Of a stretch of DNA of 64,000 nt, positions 38,608-47,573 are shown piece by piece. The DNA comes from G963701675 sp963701675. GTDB lineage: Bacteria > Planctomycetota > Planctomycetia > Gemmatales > Gemmataceae. How positions within the stretch are numbered: position 1 is the first letter of the stretch; every line of letters begins with the position of its first letter. The position numbers and the translations under genes were made by a program. Below the pieces are notes generated by a model, which had not been told where the DNA came from, did not search any database, and worked only from the letters and a program-made list of their open reading frames with translations. The stretch lies in contig OY969623.1 of NCBI GenBank assembly GCA_963701675.1, positions 3,534,001 through 3,598,000 on the forward strand. The letters run 5' to 3'.

Positions 38608-40824
38608 TCACAAGGCCGCAAGACAAACGTCCATCATCGTTTCGTCACAGTTCGTTAGTGTATTACGGCGTCGATCGACAAAGGGCATAAACCAGGTGGT
38701 CGAAATGGGACTGCTTCCAGAACGCTGAACAGCCTTGTCAACGTCGGATTGCGGTATTGATTCATCTCTTGAAACCGCTAGCTTCAATGGCGTTGGGATC
38801 ATTTGATCGGCCGGCGCCGGCGCCGCGAACGCACCACTGAATGCAATACCCGAACGCCCAGGGTTAGCGCGGGACTCGTTGAGGCCGAAGTTGGCCGTTA
38901 CTTCTTCCCCCTTGGTGAAAACTACGTCCGGCGGGTTGGGTGTGGTCTGCACCCAGCCTGGCGTCACAAAGACTCGGACCCGAAGAAAACTCCCGAAATC
39001 GAAACCGTCTTTTAGGTTCGTAAATTGATAGTTTCCGTTGGGGTTAGTCCGCGTTCGCTTCAACGTAACGCCAGTGTTGGCGTCGATTAGCCTTACGTTA
39101 CGGCCCTGTAGCCCCGGCTCGCCGACGTCCCAGATACCGTCCCCGTTGATGTCATGGAAGACCGTGCCTTGAATCGAAAGCTTGAAGAAGAATACGTTGC
39201 TCTGCAAATTACTTATTTCGGTGTTGCGGAAGATAATGTCTTGCAGCGTTGTTGTCTCTAACTCCGCCAACAAATCCCCGGAAAAGAAACTCTGATACCA
39301 AAACCGGTCGCCGTCGCGGGCGCGTTCGAATTGGTCAAGGACGATGGTGCGTAGTAATTCGCCGGTGCTGGCGCCCGGCACATGGTCTTCCGCCAAGGCG
39401 CCGATCCAGACGTCGATATTGTTGACGTTGGCGTAGAGGGTTGCCAGCTTCGTCTGCAGATCGATGTTGGAAGTGATTTCGGCGAAGGTGGTGACGACCG
39501 GGAGTCCGTAAGCGGCACGCACGGAATTGTAATCAGCCAAACCGTGATCACGACCACGTTGCATGTTCAGCGAGGCCAGGTCAAACCCCCCAGCCCCCGG
39601 CGGTCCGAACAGGAAGTTCCTTACGCTGTCCACGATCATGGTGTCCACGCGGCGGGATGGATCGGACGCCAGATATTTGAGAATCGGGCCGATGCCGACG
39701 GCGCTGACAATGGGTGGATTGAAGAATCCCTCGCTAAGGCTGATTTGCGGGGCCACTTCTTGCCCGTTGTTGTCAAAGAACTGGATATTGTTGCCGAGCA
39801 TACTGTGCCCCATGCGAAAACCGGCCGTCGAGAATTCATTGGCGACGCCGGAGTTCACGTCGCCCTCGTATCCGGTGTATGCAGGGAGCGCATTGGGGCC
39901 GAAAATGGCAGGGATCCACTCGTTGTACGTGATCGCTTGTAGTTCCGCTCCCACGATATGTCTGGCCGTCTGGTAAATCTGCTCGTCGGTGAAACTGGGA
40001 TTCGCTTCCTTTATCTGTTGCGCCCATAGGTTGTGCTCACGAACAAACAACGTGTGCAAGCTTGTCAACTCCACATTCTCGTTTGCCCGCACATCGCCCG
40101 CCGCGAACACTTCATAGTCTTCGACGATATGAGAGTTGTTTTCCATTGGCAGGCACGGCGTCGCCGGCGCGCACCCGGCAAAGAAGTCGCTATTGTTCAG
40201 CGGCAGTAGCCCATTTGTGTCTACCTTCAACTTGCCGTTCACATGCGTCCGGAGCATGTCGGCAGTCACCGGATCGGACCCGTAGATGACCGACCCGTCG
40301 ATGAAGGCCGAGATGAGGTTGGGCTGCTGTCGGGGGTTGGCGATATCCGTTCCCGTGCCTGTGGCCGTCATGGATCGATTAAGAAAAATCACCTTGGTGC
40401 CCGTGCATTGAGGATCGAAGAACGGATCGCATTGCGGCACGGGGATGTTGAAGGGCTCGGAAGGGATGGCGTTCTTGGTCAAATCCATGTCGTGGTCGAT
40501 GAATTGTCCAAACGCATAGGCCATCGCGGACAAAAAGCGCAGATCAAGAATCGTCCCTTGCTGGGCGACAACGATGTTACTGATCACACGAGGACTAGGC
40601 CGGACCGGAGTGCCTGCCACGGGCGCGGAAATGCCGTCCGCATAGGCCACGGGCGCCTTGCGGAGCAGGGCGACGTTGGCGCTTCCCCATTCTGGGTTCG
40701 TCAGGTTGTTACATGTCCCATCGAACGTCCGCTCGGTTAAGGCCAGTCCGGTGCAGTCGAGAAGACAGCGCGTTTCAAGGGGTTCGACGGCGGGTTGGCG
40801 GTGCACCTTCCGTGTGCCGACCAT
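38608..40824 (-). CDS. Animal-type haem peroxidase with Cna-B-like domain
   Basis: 738 residues after GGAGGAGC. N-terminal VEPLETRCLLDCTG is the surface motif. Residues about 85-525 form an animal haem peroxidase (peroxidasin/dual-oxidase type): AYAFGQFIDHDMD carries the distal His (about 111) and Ca ligand Asp; ENVELTSLHTLFVREHNLWA precedes the catalytic Arg region; STAGFRMGHSMLGN holds the proximal His; RGRDHGLADYN is also characteristic. It is followed by an SdrD/Cna-B type domain (GTVFHDINGDGIWDVGEPGL, GNYQFTNLKDG) and a low-complexity tail. Bacterial members are rare compared with animals and are secreted; peroxidase activity is expected but substrate unknown. Confidence 0.9.
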   Translation of the reverse strand: MVGTRKVHRQPAVEPLETRCLLDCTGLALTERTFDGTCNNLTNPEWGSANVALLRKAPVAYADGISAPVAGTPVRPSPRVISNIVVAQQGTILDLRFLSAMAYAFGQFIDHDMDLTKNAIPSEPFNIPVPQCDPFFDPQCTGTKVIFLNRSMTATGTGTDIANPRQQPNLISAFIDGSVIYGSDPVTADMLRTHVNGKLKVDTNGLLPLNNSDFFAGCAPATPCLPMENNSHIVEDYEVFAAGDVRANENVELTSLHTLFVREHNLWAQQIKEANPSFTDEQIYQTARHIVGAELQAITYNEWIPAIFGPNALPAYTGYEGDVNSGVANEFSTAGFRMGHSMLGNNIQFFDNNGQEVAPQISLSEGFFNPPIVSAVGIGPILKYLASDPSRRVDTMIVDSVRNFLFGPPGAGGFDLASLNMQRGRDHGLADYNSVRAAYGLPVVTTFAEITSNIDLQTKLATLYANVNNIDVWIGALAEDHVPGASTGELLRTIVLDQFERARDGDRFWYQSFFSGDLLAELETTTLQDIIFRNTEISNLQSNVFFFKLSIQGTVFHDINGDGIWDVGEPGLQGRNVRLIDANTGVTLKRTRTNPNGNYQFTNLKDGFDFGSFLRVRVFVTPGWVQTTPNPPDVVFTKGEEVTANFGLNESRANPGRSGIAFSGAFAAPAPADQMIPTPLKLAVSRDESIPQSDVDKAVQRSGSSPISTTWFMPFVDRRRNTLTNCDETMMDVCLAAL

Positions 40825-41249
40825 GAAAGCTCCTCCATTTTTTCGGAGTAATGAGCGGTTCGCGAGTCCTCCGGCTAGAACCGAAAGGGCCGGATAACGA
40901 GCTTACCAGACGGCGAGCGCAATGTCTTATACAAAATTCCCGCGATGTGTATACCTCGGGAATTGACGGCGCCGTTTACATCTGGGATCTCGCTTTTTCA
41001 TGAAAAACGAAAGTTTTTTCCGTTAGGAAAGCGCTGGCTGATCCGTAACCAGAGTGGGAGACCATCGCTGCCAGGCGTCTAAACGTCACGTCGTTTGTGC
41101 CATTCGGACAGTGGCTCGTACCCGTTCGAGACTCGCCGTCGGATAAGGGCGTTCTTCGTTGGAACGCGCGACGCCGGTCGGCCGCGCCCGGCGCTCGGTC
41201 CCCTCCTTGTGAGCCGCGGCAGCCACTCATCTCAAGAAGGAGTACGTCC

Positions 41250-43301
41250 ATGGCTTCGATCATCCGATCTCGGCGACACGTTCAGAGAAGCGCGACCACA
41301 CAGCACACCCACCTTTGGCGGCCGATGCTCGAAATGCTGGAACACCGGCGGCTACCCGCGACATTTCTGGTTGATTCTCTCGCGGACAGTGATGGCAGCG
41401 GCACCTGCGCAGGGTCAGACGACGATTGTACTTTGCGTGATGCCATTGCCAAACTTTCCTTCACGCCGGGAGCTGACACCATCGTATTCGATGGCGACGT
41501 AGTTGGCACGATCTACTTGGATTCGGGAGCTGAATTGGCCATCACTGAACCAGTCAGCATCGAGGGTCCTGGCGCGACACTGCTTAGCATCGACGGACTC
41601 GGCATTACCCGGGTATTCATGGTCACTTCCGACATGGTTGCGATCTCCGGCCTGACGATCACGAACGGCATTAGCCCCCGCGGCGGCGGCATCTACAACG
41701 AGGGAGAGCTCACACTTTCCGACAGCATCGTCGACTCCAATGTCGCTATCCCAGGCCTGTGCGAAGGCGGCGGCCCGTTTTTCATCCCCTGTGACGCCGA
41801 GAAATATTCCGGGGCTTTCGGCGGGGGCATCTACAACATCGGGACACTCACGGTTCTTCAGAGCACAATCCAGAATAATCGGGTAACCGGCATGGACGTG
41901 CTGGACAAGCCTCTCGTACAGTTTGGCGGCGGGGGGATATACACAGCCGGCGACGCGGTCCTTGAGAATAGCCTAATCCGATATAACTCCGTGTGTGACA
42001 ATAGCACTGAGATCGTCTGCATTTGGGCGTTCGCGATGGGCGACCGGGTCGAGCTCCTTGGCGGCGGTATTCGAAATCCGGGGCAGCTTTGGCTCGCCGA
42101 CAGTACCGTCGCCGACAACCGAGTGGGAGAGATCACCATGTCGCTGGAGACCAGTGTGGATTTGAAGGCCGAAGGAGGAGGCATATTTAGTGATAGTCCA
42201 GTGTTGCATATGAGTACTTTCTCGACGGTCGCGTTGAACGCAACTCTCATCGACAACCGCGTAATTGTCCTAGGCGAAGCGGTCCCCGGTACTTTTGTGG
42301 ATGCCAACGGCGGCGGCATTTCCGCCCCGACCACCAACGGGGACTTTTGCAATAGCACCATTTCCGGGAACAGCGTTCGCAACGATGTGGACGTGCCCCT
42401 ACGAATCCTCAGCGGCGGCGGCGTGTGGGTCAAGTGGGCGGGAGTAACTGGATTTGAGCTCACCAGCACGCAATGCGGCGAGGCCGTGATCCCGACGGAG
42501 TTTGGCATTCGCTGGACGACCATCGCGAACAATCGAGTGGAAACCGACCTGAGTCTGGCCCCACGCCCGGCATCCGGCGGCGGCGGCATCTATATTGCGC
42601 TCGAGGCCGCGACGAAAGTCCAACTCTACAACAGCATCGTCGCCAACAATGAGGTTCCCATCGACTTCTATGACCCGGGTCCGGACATCAAGAACCAAAT
42701 CGAATCGTTGGGTTACAACCTGATCACCGATACATCAAGTGGCTGTGAATTCGTGTGTGACTACGAGCCGACAGACTTGGTGGATATACCGTTCACATTA
42801 CGTCCGCTGGCGTACTACGGGGGGCCGGCTGTCGGGCATCTCGAGGTCGGCGAAATGCTCCGGACGCACAAACTCACGCCGAGCAGTCCGGCCTACAACG
42901 CCGGTGACCCAACGCCATCGTCTCCCCCGGATTTCGACGCACGCGGTACTGCGTATGACCGCATCGCGTTCGAGGTAACCGACATCGGCGCTTACGAATG
43001 TCAAAGCCTGATGTGCAGCCGGGATCGAGTTACCCCGACGACATCGCCGGTGGGACCGCCGAGTCCGTTTACGTTTCCGCCATCGCCAATGCCCGACAGC
43101 GAAGGTGGGGAGCGAACCGGCGACAGTGCTTCCGTCGCTGATTCGCAATTGACGATGCAACGCACCCCACCTGACGACGTTTGGGCGGACATGCCGCAAC
43201 GCCGGCCGAAGCGAGTTGTGAAATCAATACTCATGTGGCCCGCTTCCGGCTCGCTGGAGCTAAACACGGAGTCCTTCTCTCTATCGGACGATCGGCGGTA
43301 G
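41250..43301 (+). CDS. Beta-helix surface protein of the choice-of-anchor Q type
   Basis: 683 residues from ATG 41250 after AAGAAGGAG; the in-frame start at 41097 is not needed. LEMLEHRRLPATF is the N-terminal motif; the CTLRDAIA sequence (residues about 65-72) is the CSLREA-like signature. Many helix repeats follow, such as GGIYNEGELTLSDSIVDSNV and GGGIFSD, with several Gly-rich GGGI turns. The C-terminal segment PSSPAYNAGDPTPSS, then DIGAYEC, resembles choice-of-anchor Q domains. Secreted, likely adhesive. Confidence 0.85.
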   Translation: MASIIRSRRHVQRSATTQHTHLWRPMLEMLEHRRLPATFLVDSLADSDGSGTCAGSDDDCTLRDAIAKLSFTPGADTIVFDGDVVGTIYLDSGAELAITEPVSIEGPGATLLSIDGLGITRVFMVTSDMVAISGLTITNGISPRGGGIYNEGELTLSDSIVDSNVAIPGLCEGGGPFFIPCDAEKYSGAFGGGIYNIGTLTVLQSTIQNNRVTGMDVLDKPLVQFGGGGIYTAGDAVLENSLIRYNSVCDNSTEIVCIWAFAMGDRVELLGGGIRNPGQLWLADSTVADNRVGEITMSLETSVDLKAEGGGIFSDSPVLHMSTFSTVALNATLIDNRVIVLGEAVPGTFVDANGGGISAPTTNGDFCNSTISGNSVRNDVDVPLRILSGGGVWVKWAGVTGFELTSTQCGEAVIPTEFGIRWTTIANNRVETDLSLAPRPASGGGGIYIALEAATKVQLYNSIVANNEVPIDFYDPGPDIKNQIESLGYNLITDTSSGCEFVCDYEPTDLVDIPFTLRPLAYYGGPAVGHLEVGEMLRTHKLTPSSPAYNAGDPTPSSPPDFDARGTAYDRIAFEVTDIGAYECQSLMCSRDRVTPTTSPVGPPSPFTFPPSPMPDSEGGERTGDSASVADSQLTMQRTPPDDVWADMPQRRPKRVVKSILMWPASGSLELNTESFSLSDDRR

Positions 43302-43437
43302 GTGTCTCCACGTCGCCGGCCGTCGTGGTCAACGTCCGCGGGTAGTGGCCGGACCGCGTGTCGACGCGATCCGCCGAACGCTCGTAACGCTTGGCGCCGC
43401 ACAACCGATCCGCCTCCGCATCCAAGAGTCCGTTTAG

Positions 43438-44180
43438 GTGCTCGCCGGTACCACCGCCGCTCGGTTCCTTAGGTTCGTGGAGGGCCTCACCGTCGCTCCG
43501 GAAGGAGTTCTTGCGCAGGCGAGGATCCTTGAAAAGACCATTGACCTTATCGGTCTTGAGGAGGCGCGTGAGCCCAATATCAACAGGACGGACATCGACG
43601 AGCAGATCGCAAAGTTGGAGTCCGAGATCAAGCAGGCGCGGCGCGCGGTCCGTCGTGAATCCGCAATCGCCATTTGTCATTGGTGGCGTGTTTGTCCCTA
43701 CACCGTTCGGAAGTGGCGTAGGGCACTCGACATACCCGCGACCACCGAAGGCACATCTCGGCTTCGACGGGAGCACTTCTCGGAACCATGGGCGCTGAGG
43801 CGCGCCGCAAAGCGCATGCGAAGGCCCAGGATCCCGAACGGTGTGCAAAGATTGCTGCGGCAAGGCGAGGTTTGCCGCGGCCGCCGCACGTCATCCAGTC
43901 GCTTATCGCCGCCAACAGGGGGCGCAAACTCAGTCTCGAGCATCGGGCAAAACTAAGCGCCGCGCACATAGCCCGGGGCACTCGGCCGCCAAAGGCAGGA
44001 AGACCGTGGAGGCCGCAGGAAGTGGCATTGTTGGGAAAGATGCCCGATCACGAAGTGGCACGGCGGACCAATCGTACTTTGTGTGCAGTAATGTGTTGCC
44101 GATGTCGCTTAAACATAGACGGGTTTTACCGAAAGCGAAAGCGGAGGGCTGCCCGCCAACGCACCGTCGCTAATCGTTGA
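43438..44180 (+). pseudogene. Planctomycete NUMOD3/HTH-like DNA-binding protein, frameshifted
   Basis: The first frame (43438-43790 used) has a helix-turn-helix-like segment AIAICHWWRVCPYTVRKWRR then ALDIPATTEGTSRLRREHFS. The reading then continues in another frame (43788-44180) with GAEARRKAHAKAQDPERCAK, IAAARRGLPRPPHVIQSLIA and RPWRPQEVALLGKMPDHEVA then RRTNRTLCAV. The order HTH, NUMOD3-like lysine/arginine modules and a Myb-like repeat is a family I recognise in planctomycetes. The frames need a one-base correction near 43780-43790. A TAG lies directly ahead of the GTG at 43438, so the true start may be further upstream. Function: presumed DNA binding. Confidence 0.6.
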
Positions 44181-44364
44181 GAATGGGTCGGTCACCGCGA
44201 TCAGCAACCCCCTCGACGCGTGACTCGCTCCACGATCATTTTTGAGAAAATCGAAGAATTTCCCAAGTCGCGCGTCCGGTTTTGGCTCCAAATCACCCTT
44301 TATTAGTAGGGACTTGTACGCGTGCGGTGTGTGCGCACGCGATTTTCTTTTTGGGAGGGGACTG

Positions 44365-45030
44365 ATGCCTTGGCTAACCCCAATCCAAGCAAAGACTTAT
44401 CGAAAGCAGTCGCCTTTGACTCGATCAAGCCGGCCGCGACTGGAGCCTCTGGAAGACCGTCAGCTGCTCTCCACATGCCACGTCACGCGCCTCACCGACA
44501 TGGGCGCCGGCAAAGGCTTCCGCGGTGATTTGCGTTACTGCATCAACAAGGTCAACGCCGAGCCGGGGCCGGATGCCATCGACTTCACGGTGACGGGCAC
44601 GATCAATCTCACCAGTGCGCTGCCCGAGCTAGCTTCGGACATCGATATTCACGGTCCTGGGGCTGAGCAGTTGACGATACGGCGAAGCGGGTCCGCTAGT
44701 TTTCGCCTCTTAGTAATTCCCGCATCGGCGACGGTGACAATTGAAGGTGTTGCCCTGAGCCATGGCAGTGTACTTTCGGAGGACGGCGGCGCCGGAATTC
44801 TTAACCACGGAAACTTGATACTCCAAGGCAGTGTGATATCCGAGAACGGCATCGACTGCTCTACCTGCGATGCGAAAGGAGGCGGCATCTTTAACAGCGG
44901 CTCATTAACTGTCGTCAGTTCCACGATCAATAACAACTCGGCCGACACCAACGGCGACACTAAAGGTTACGACAAGCTCAATCAGCTCGTGGAATTCCGC
45001 CGCGGGCCGTTGACCGAGACGGGCACGGAC
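44365..45030 (+). pseudogene. Beta-helix surface gene truncated and fused to an RHS-like fragment
   Basis: Starts at ATG 44365 after GGGAGGGG. SRPRLEPLEDRQLLSTCHVT is the N-terminal motif and the beta-helix runs to about 44955 (GGGIFNSGSLTVVSSTINNN SADTNGD). There the sequence switches to TKGYDKLNQLVEFRRGPLTE TGTDRAG, which matches the YD-repeat (RHS) consensus, YDxLNQLxxFxRG. The RHS-like piece is short and is followed by frame content without coding character. The open frame continues to 45468 only by chance. A rearranged gene. Confidence 0.65.
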
Positions 45031-45111
45031 CGTGCAGGCCAGGGTGTTCCACCACGTCGGCTTTTTTGTTCTTATCGGCGCAGACTAACCTTAGTCAATT
45101 CGATTGGGCCA

Positions 45112-45258
45112 CTATACCCGGCCGCCATCGTTGGTATTCACGACGAAATACGCATTGAGCATCGTGCGGCCTTCGAGCGATTCCAGTGTGACGTTCTCAA
45201 TCCAACCACCGGGCCAGTCCGCCGGCCGGTAGCGACGTCGAATTGTGGACGAAGTAGT
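45112..45258 (-). pseudogene. Remnant of an LEGR-motif surface protein N-terminus
   Basis: Minus-strand reading YRPADWPGGWIENVTLESLE then GRTMLNAYFVVNTNDGGRV ends in TAG at 45112-45114. ESLEGRTMLNA is a variant of the planctomycete N-terminal motif, and FVVNTNDGG is the usual start of a beta-helix (CSLREA) domain, which is cut off here. It faces the RHS-like fragment. Confidence 0.5.
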
Positions 45259-45308
45259 TCTTTAAGAAGCCGGTCACTACGCTGGGTCGCTACTAATTCA
45301 CTTGACTG

Positions 45309-47573
45309 TTACGTCACCGTCAGGCACTTGGCGAATTCCGACGTATCGTTGCCGGGACTCGTGGCCGTCGCACTGATCACGTGTCCGACTGGGACTTGGA
45401 AACCGGCGACGAAAACGGTTCGGCCGCGGCCTGTCGTTTTCGTCGTCAGCGTTTTGGAGCCGAGATAGGTTTCCCCTTCGCCAAACGTCGACGGATTGCA
45501 AATGGGGCTGCTGAAGAAATCCAGCGTGTGCGTCGTGCTGGGCGCGCTGACCAGCGACGCCGTGATGTTCGTCGTGCCACCGCCGGCCGATGCGGCATTC
45601 ACCGACGGTTTGTTCTGATTGTTGTTTCCGCCGTTGATGAGGTCGATGCCCAAGCTGCCGTTGAGGTACATCTGATTCTGGCGAATGGCGTTATTTACTC
45701 CGGTATCGACGAGCACTCCTGCATTGGCATTAGAGGCGATGCGGTTGCCTGCCCCCGCCGTCGTGCCGCCGATGGTGTTGGAGGACGAGGTGATAACGAT
45801 GCCGATTCCGTTGCTGGAGCCAAGTCCCGCCGGCGTAACCCCGATGTAGTTGCCGACGATCACGTTGCCGCCGCCGGTTTCCAATCGGATCCCTGTTCCA
45901 GTGGAAAACGATGTAATGGAAAGTCCCTTGATCGTGCTGTTCCCGGCGGTCACTTGAAGTCCGTTAACCGAAGGAGCGTTGACGCCCGAAATGGAGATCA
46001 GCGGCGTGCCCGCGTAACCCGGCTGAGTCGTGCCGTCGATGATCACCGGGTCCGTGATCGGCGGCAGGGCGGTAAACGGCCGTATCTCTATCGAGGGTGT
46101 CGTGATGTCGAACGTGATGGTGTCGACGCCAGGGTTGAGGTTGGCGTCAAGGATCGCCTGGCGGAGCGAGCCGGATCCGGAGTCGTTCGCATTTACCACC
46201 TGGAAGGAGAGATTCTTGTACCAGGCGATCTTGTCGTCATTCGTCGATGCGGAGAGTACGTCGGTATCGCCGTCGCCGTCCATGTCGGCCGCGAACACAC
46301 TTTCCGCCCCGCCGGCAGCCGTCGTGATGGTGAAAGGAGTGAACGTCGGATTCGGCCCGCCGTCGTTGCGATACCATGCGATCCGGTTGTCGATGATAGA
46401 CGCGGACAAGACGTCAGTGTCGCCATCGCCGTCTAAGTCGGCGGCGGACACTTCCTTGGGTATGTTGGCGAACGTGTTGGTCACGAGGCGAGTGGTGAAG
46501 TTCTGATTGCCGTCGTTTTCATACCAGGCGACTTTGTTGTCGCCATACGACGCGGAGAGAACGTCGATATCGCCGTCACCGTCCACATCGGCCGCGTAGA
46601 CGCTGTTAGCAGCGACTGCGCTGGTGGTGATGGTGCGTGGAGTGAAAACCTCGCTGCCGTTGTTTTCGTACCAGGCGATCTTATTGTCATAGCGCGATGC
46701 GGAGAGGACGTCGATATCGCCGTCGTCATCGACATCCGTCGCGATCACGGATTGCGCGCCGTTGGCAGCGGTTGTTATGACATGGCTGAAAAAGGCATTG
46801 TTCACGTTTTCATACCAGGCGATCTTGTCATCAAAGGCGGACGCGGAAAGAACGTCCATATCGCCATCGCCATCGACGTCCTTCGCATACACGCTGCGCG
46901 GGCTAGCGATCACGTTAGAGACGATGTGGGTCCCGGAGAAACCTTGGTTGCCGTTATTCACGAACCAGCCGATGATGCCGCTGGCGGCGAACAGCACGTC
47001 AGTATCGCCGTCGCCGTCTCTGTCGGCAGCGAACACACTCGTGGGTCCAGTCCAGTCGGCGTTGATCGTGTGTGGGGTGAAACTCTGGCTGCCGTTGTTT
47101 TCATACCACGCGAACTTTTTGTCGAAGTTGGAGGCGGAAAGGACGTCCGTGTCGCCGTCGCGGTCGAAGTCGACCGCGAATACATCGTAGGCGCCGTCGG
47201 CGGCCGTGCTGATGGTTTGACCGCTGAAGCATCCGCACGCTTGGGGGGAGACGTGCAGCTTAGTGACGAACGCGTCGCTCAAGCCGCCGTTCGTCGTGTC
47301 GTACACGCCGTGGGTCGTCGGGAACGTGGGCGACTCCGTGTATCCACCCACGTAGATGCTGCCGAGAGCGTCGATAGCCAGGGCGTAGCCAAAGTCTTCG
47401 CCCGTGCCGCCGAGATATGTCGAGTACAGGAGGGACGAGCCAGCGGCGTTTAGCTTGGTAATGAAGGCATCGAAAACTCCTTGATTGAAGGTCGTGTCCA
47501 GCGCGCCCGGCGTGGTGGGGAAGTCGAAGGACGAAGTTTCACCGGTGACGTAGGCATTGCCGGCGGCATCCAC
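45309..47573 (-). CDS. SBBP/FG-GAP surface protein, C-terminal part after a frameshift
   Basis: 754 residues. The first 110 are SBBP beta-propeller repeats (DAAGNAYVTGETSSFDFPTT, AFITKLNAAGSSLLYSTYLG) that continue the array of the gene at 47539-49833. They are followed by about eight FG-GAP-like repeats (VFAVDFDRDGDTDVLSASN, KIAWYENNGSE) and by a CSLREA beta-helix (NANDSGSGSLRQAILDANLN, GIRLETGGGNVIVGNYIGV). The tail FEAKCLTV-like end is native. It overlaps the upstream frame by 35 bases and its start codon lies inside a repeat, so it is not an independent gene. Confidence 0.85.
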   Translation of the reverse strand: MDAAGNAYVTGETSSFDFPTTPGALDTTFNQGVFDAFITKLNAAGSSLLYSTYLGGTGEDFGYALAIDALGSIYVGGYTESPTFPTTHGVYDTTNGGLSDAFVTKLHVSPQACGCFSGQTISTAADGAYDVFAVDFDRDGDTDVLSASNFDKKFAWYENNGSQSFTPHTINADWTGPTSVFAADRDGDGDTDVLFAASGIIGWFVNNGNQGFSGTHIVSNVIASPRSVYAKDVDGDGDMDVLSASAFDDKIAWYENVNNAFFSHVITTAANGAQSVIATDVDDDGDIDVLSASRYDNKIAWYENNGSEVFTPRTITTSAVAANSVYAADVDGDGDIDVLSASYGDNKVAWYENDGNQNFTTRLVTNTFANIPKEVSAADLDGDGDTDVLSASIIDNRIAWYRNDGGPNPTFTPFTITTAAGGAESVFAADMDGDGDTDVLSASTNDDKIAWYKNLSFQVVNANDSGSGSLRQAILDANLNPGVDTITFDITTPSIEIRPFTALPPITDPVIIDGTTQPGYAGTPLISISGVNAPSVNGLQVTAGNSTIKGLSITSFSTGTGIRLETGGGNVIVGNYIGVTPAGLGSSNGIGIVITSSSNTIGGTTAGAGNRIASNANAGVLVDTGVNNAIRQNQMYLNGSLGIDLINGGNNNQNKPSVNAASAGGGTTNITASLVSAPSTTHTLDFFSSPICNPSTFGEGETYLGSKTLTTKTTGRGRTVFVAGFQVPVGHVISATATSPGNDTSEFAKCLTVT

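Noticed and set aside
45381..46436. 351-residue plus-strand open frame over the FG-GAP region
   Set aside because: Antisense to DxDxDG repeats, giving a low-information repetitive translation.
45900..47250. Short regularly spaced repeats suggesting CRISPR
   Set aside because: The periodicity follows the FG-GAP codons of the protein and the repeat units are not identical nor separated by unique spacers.
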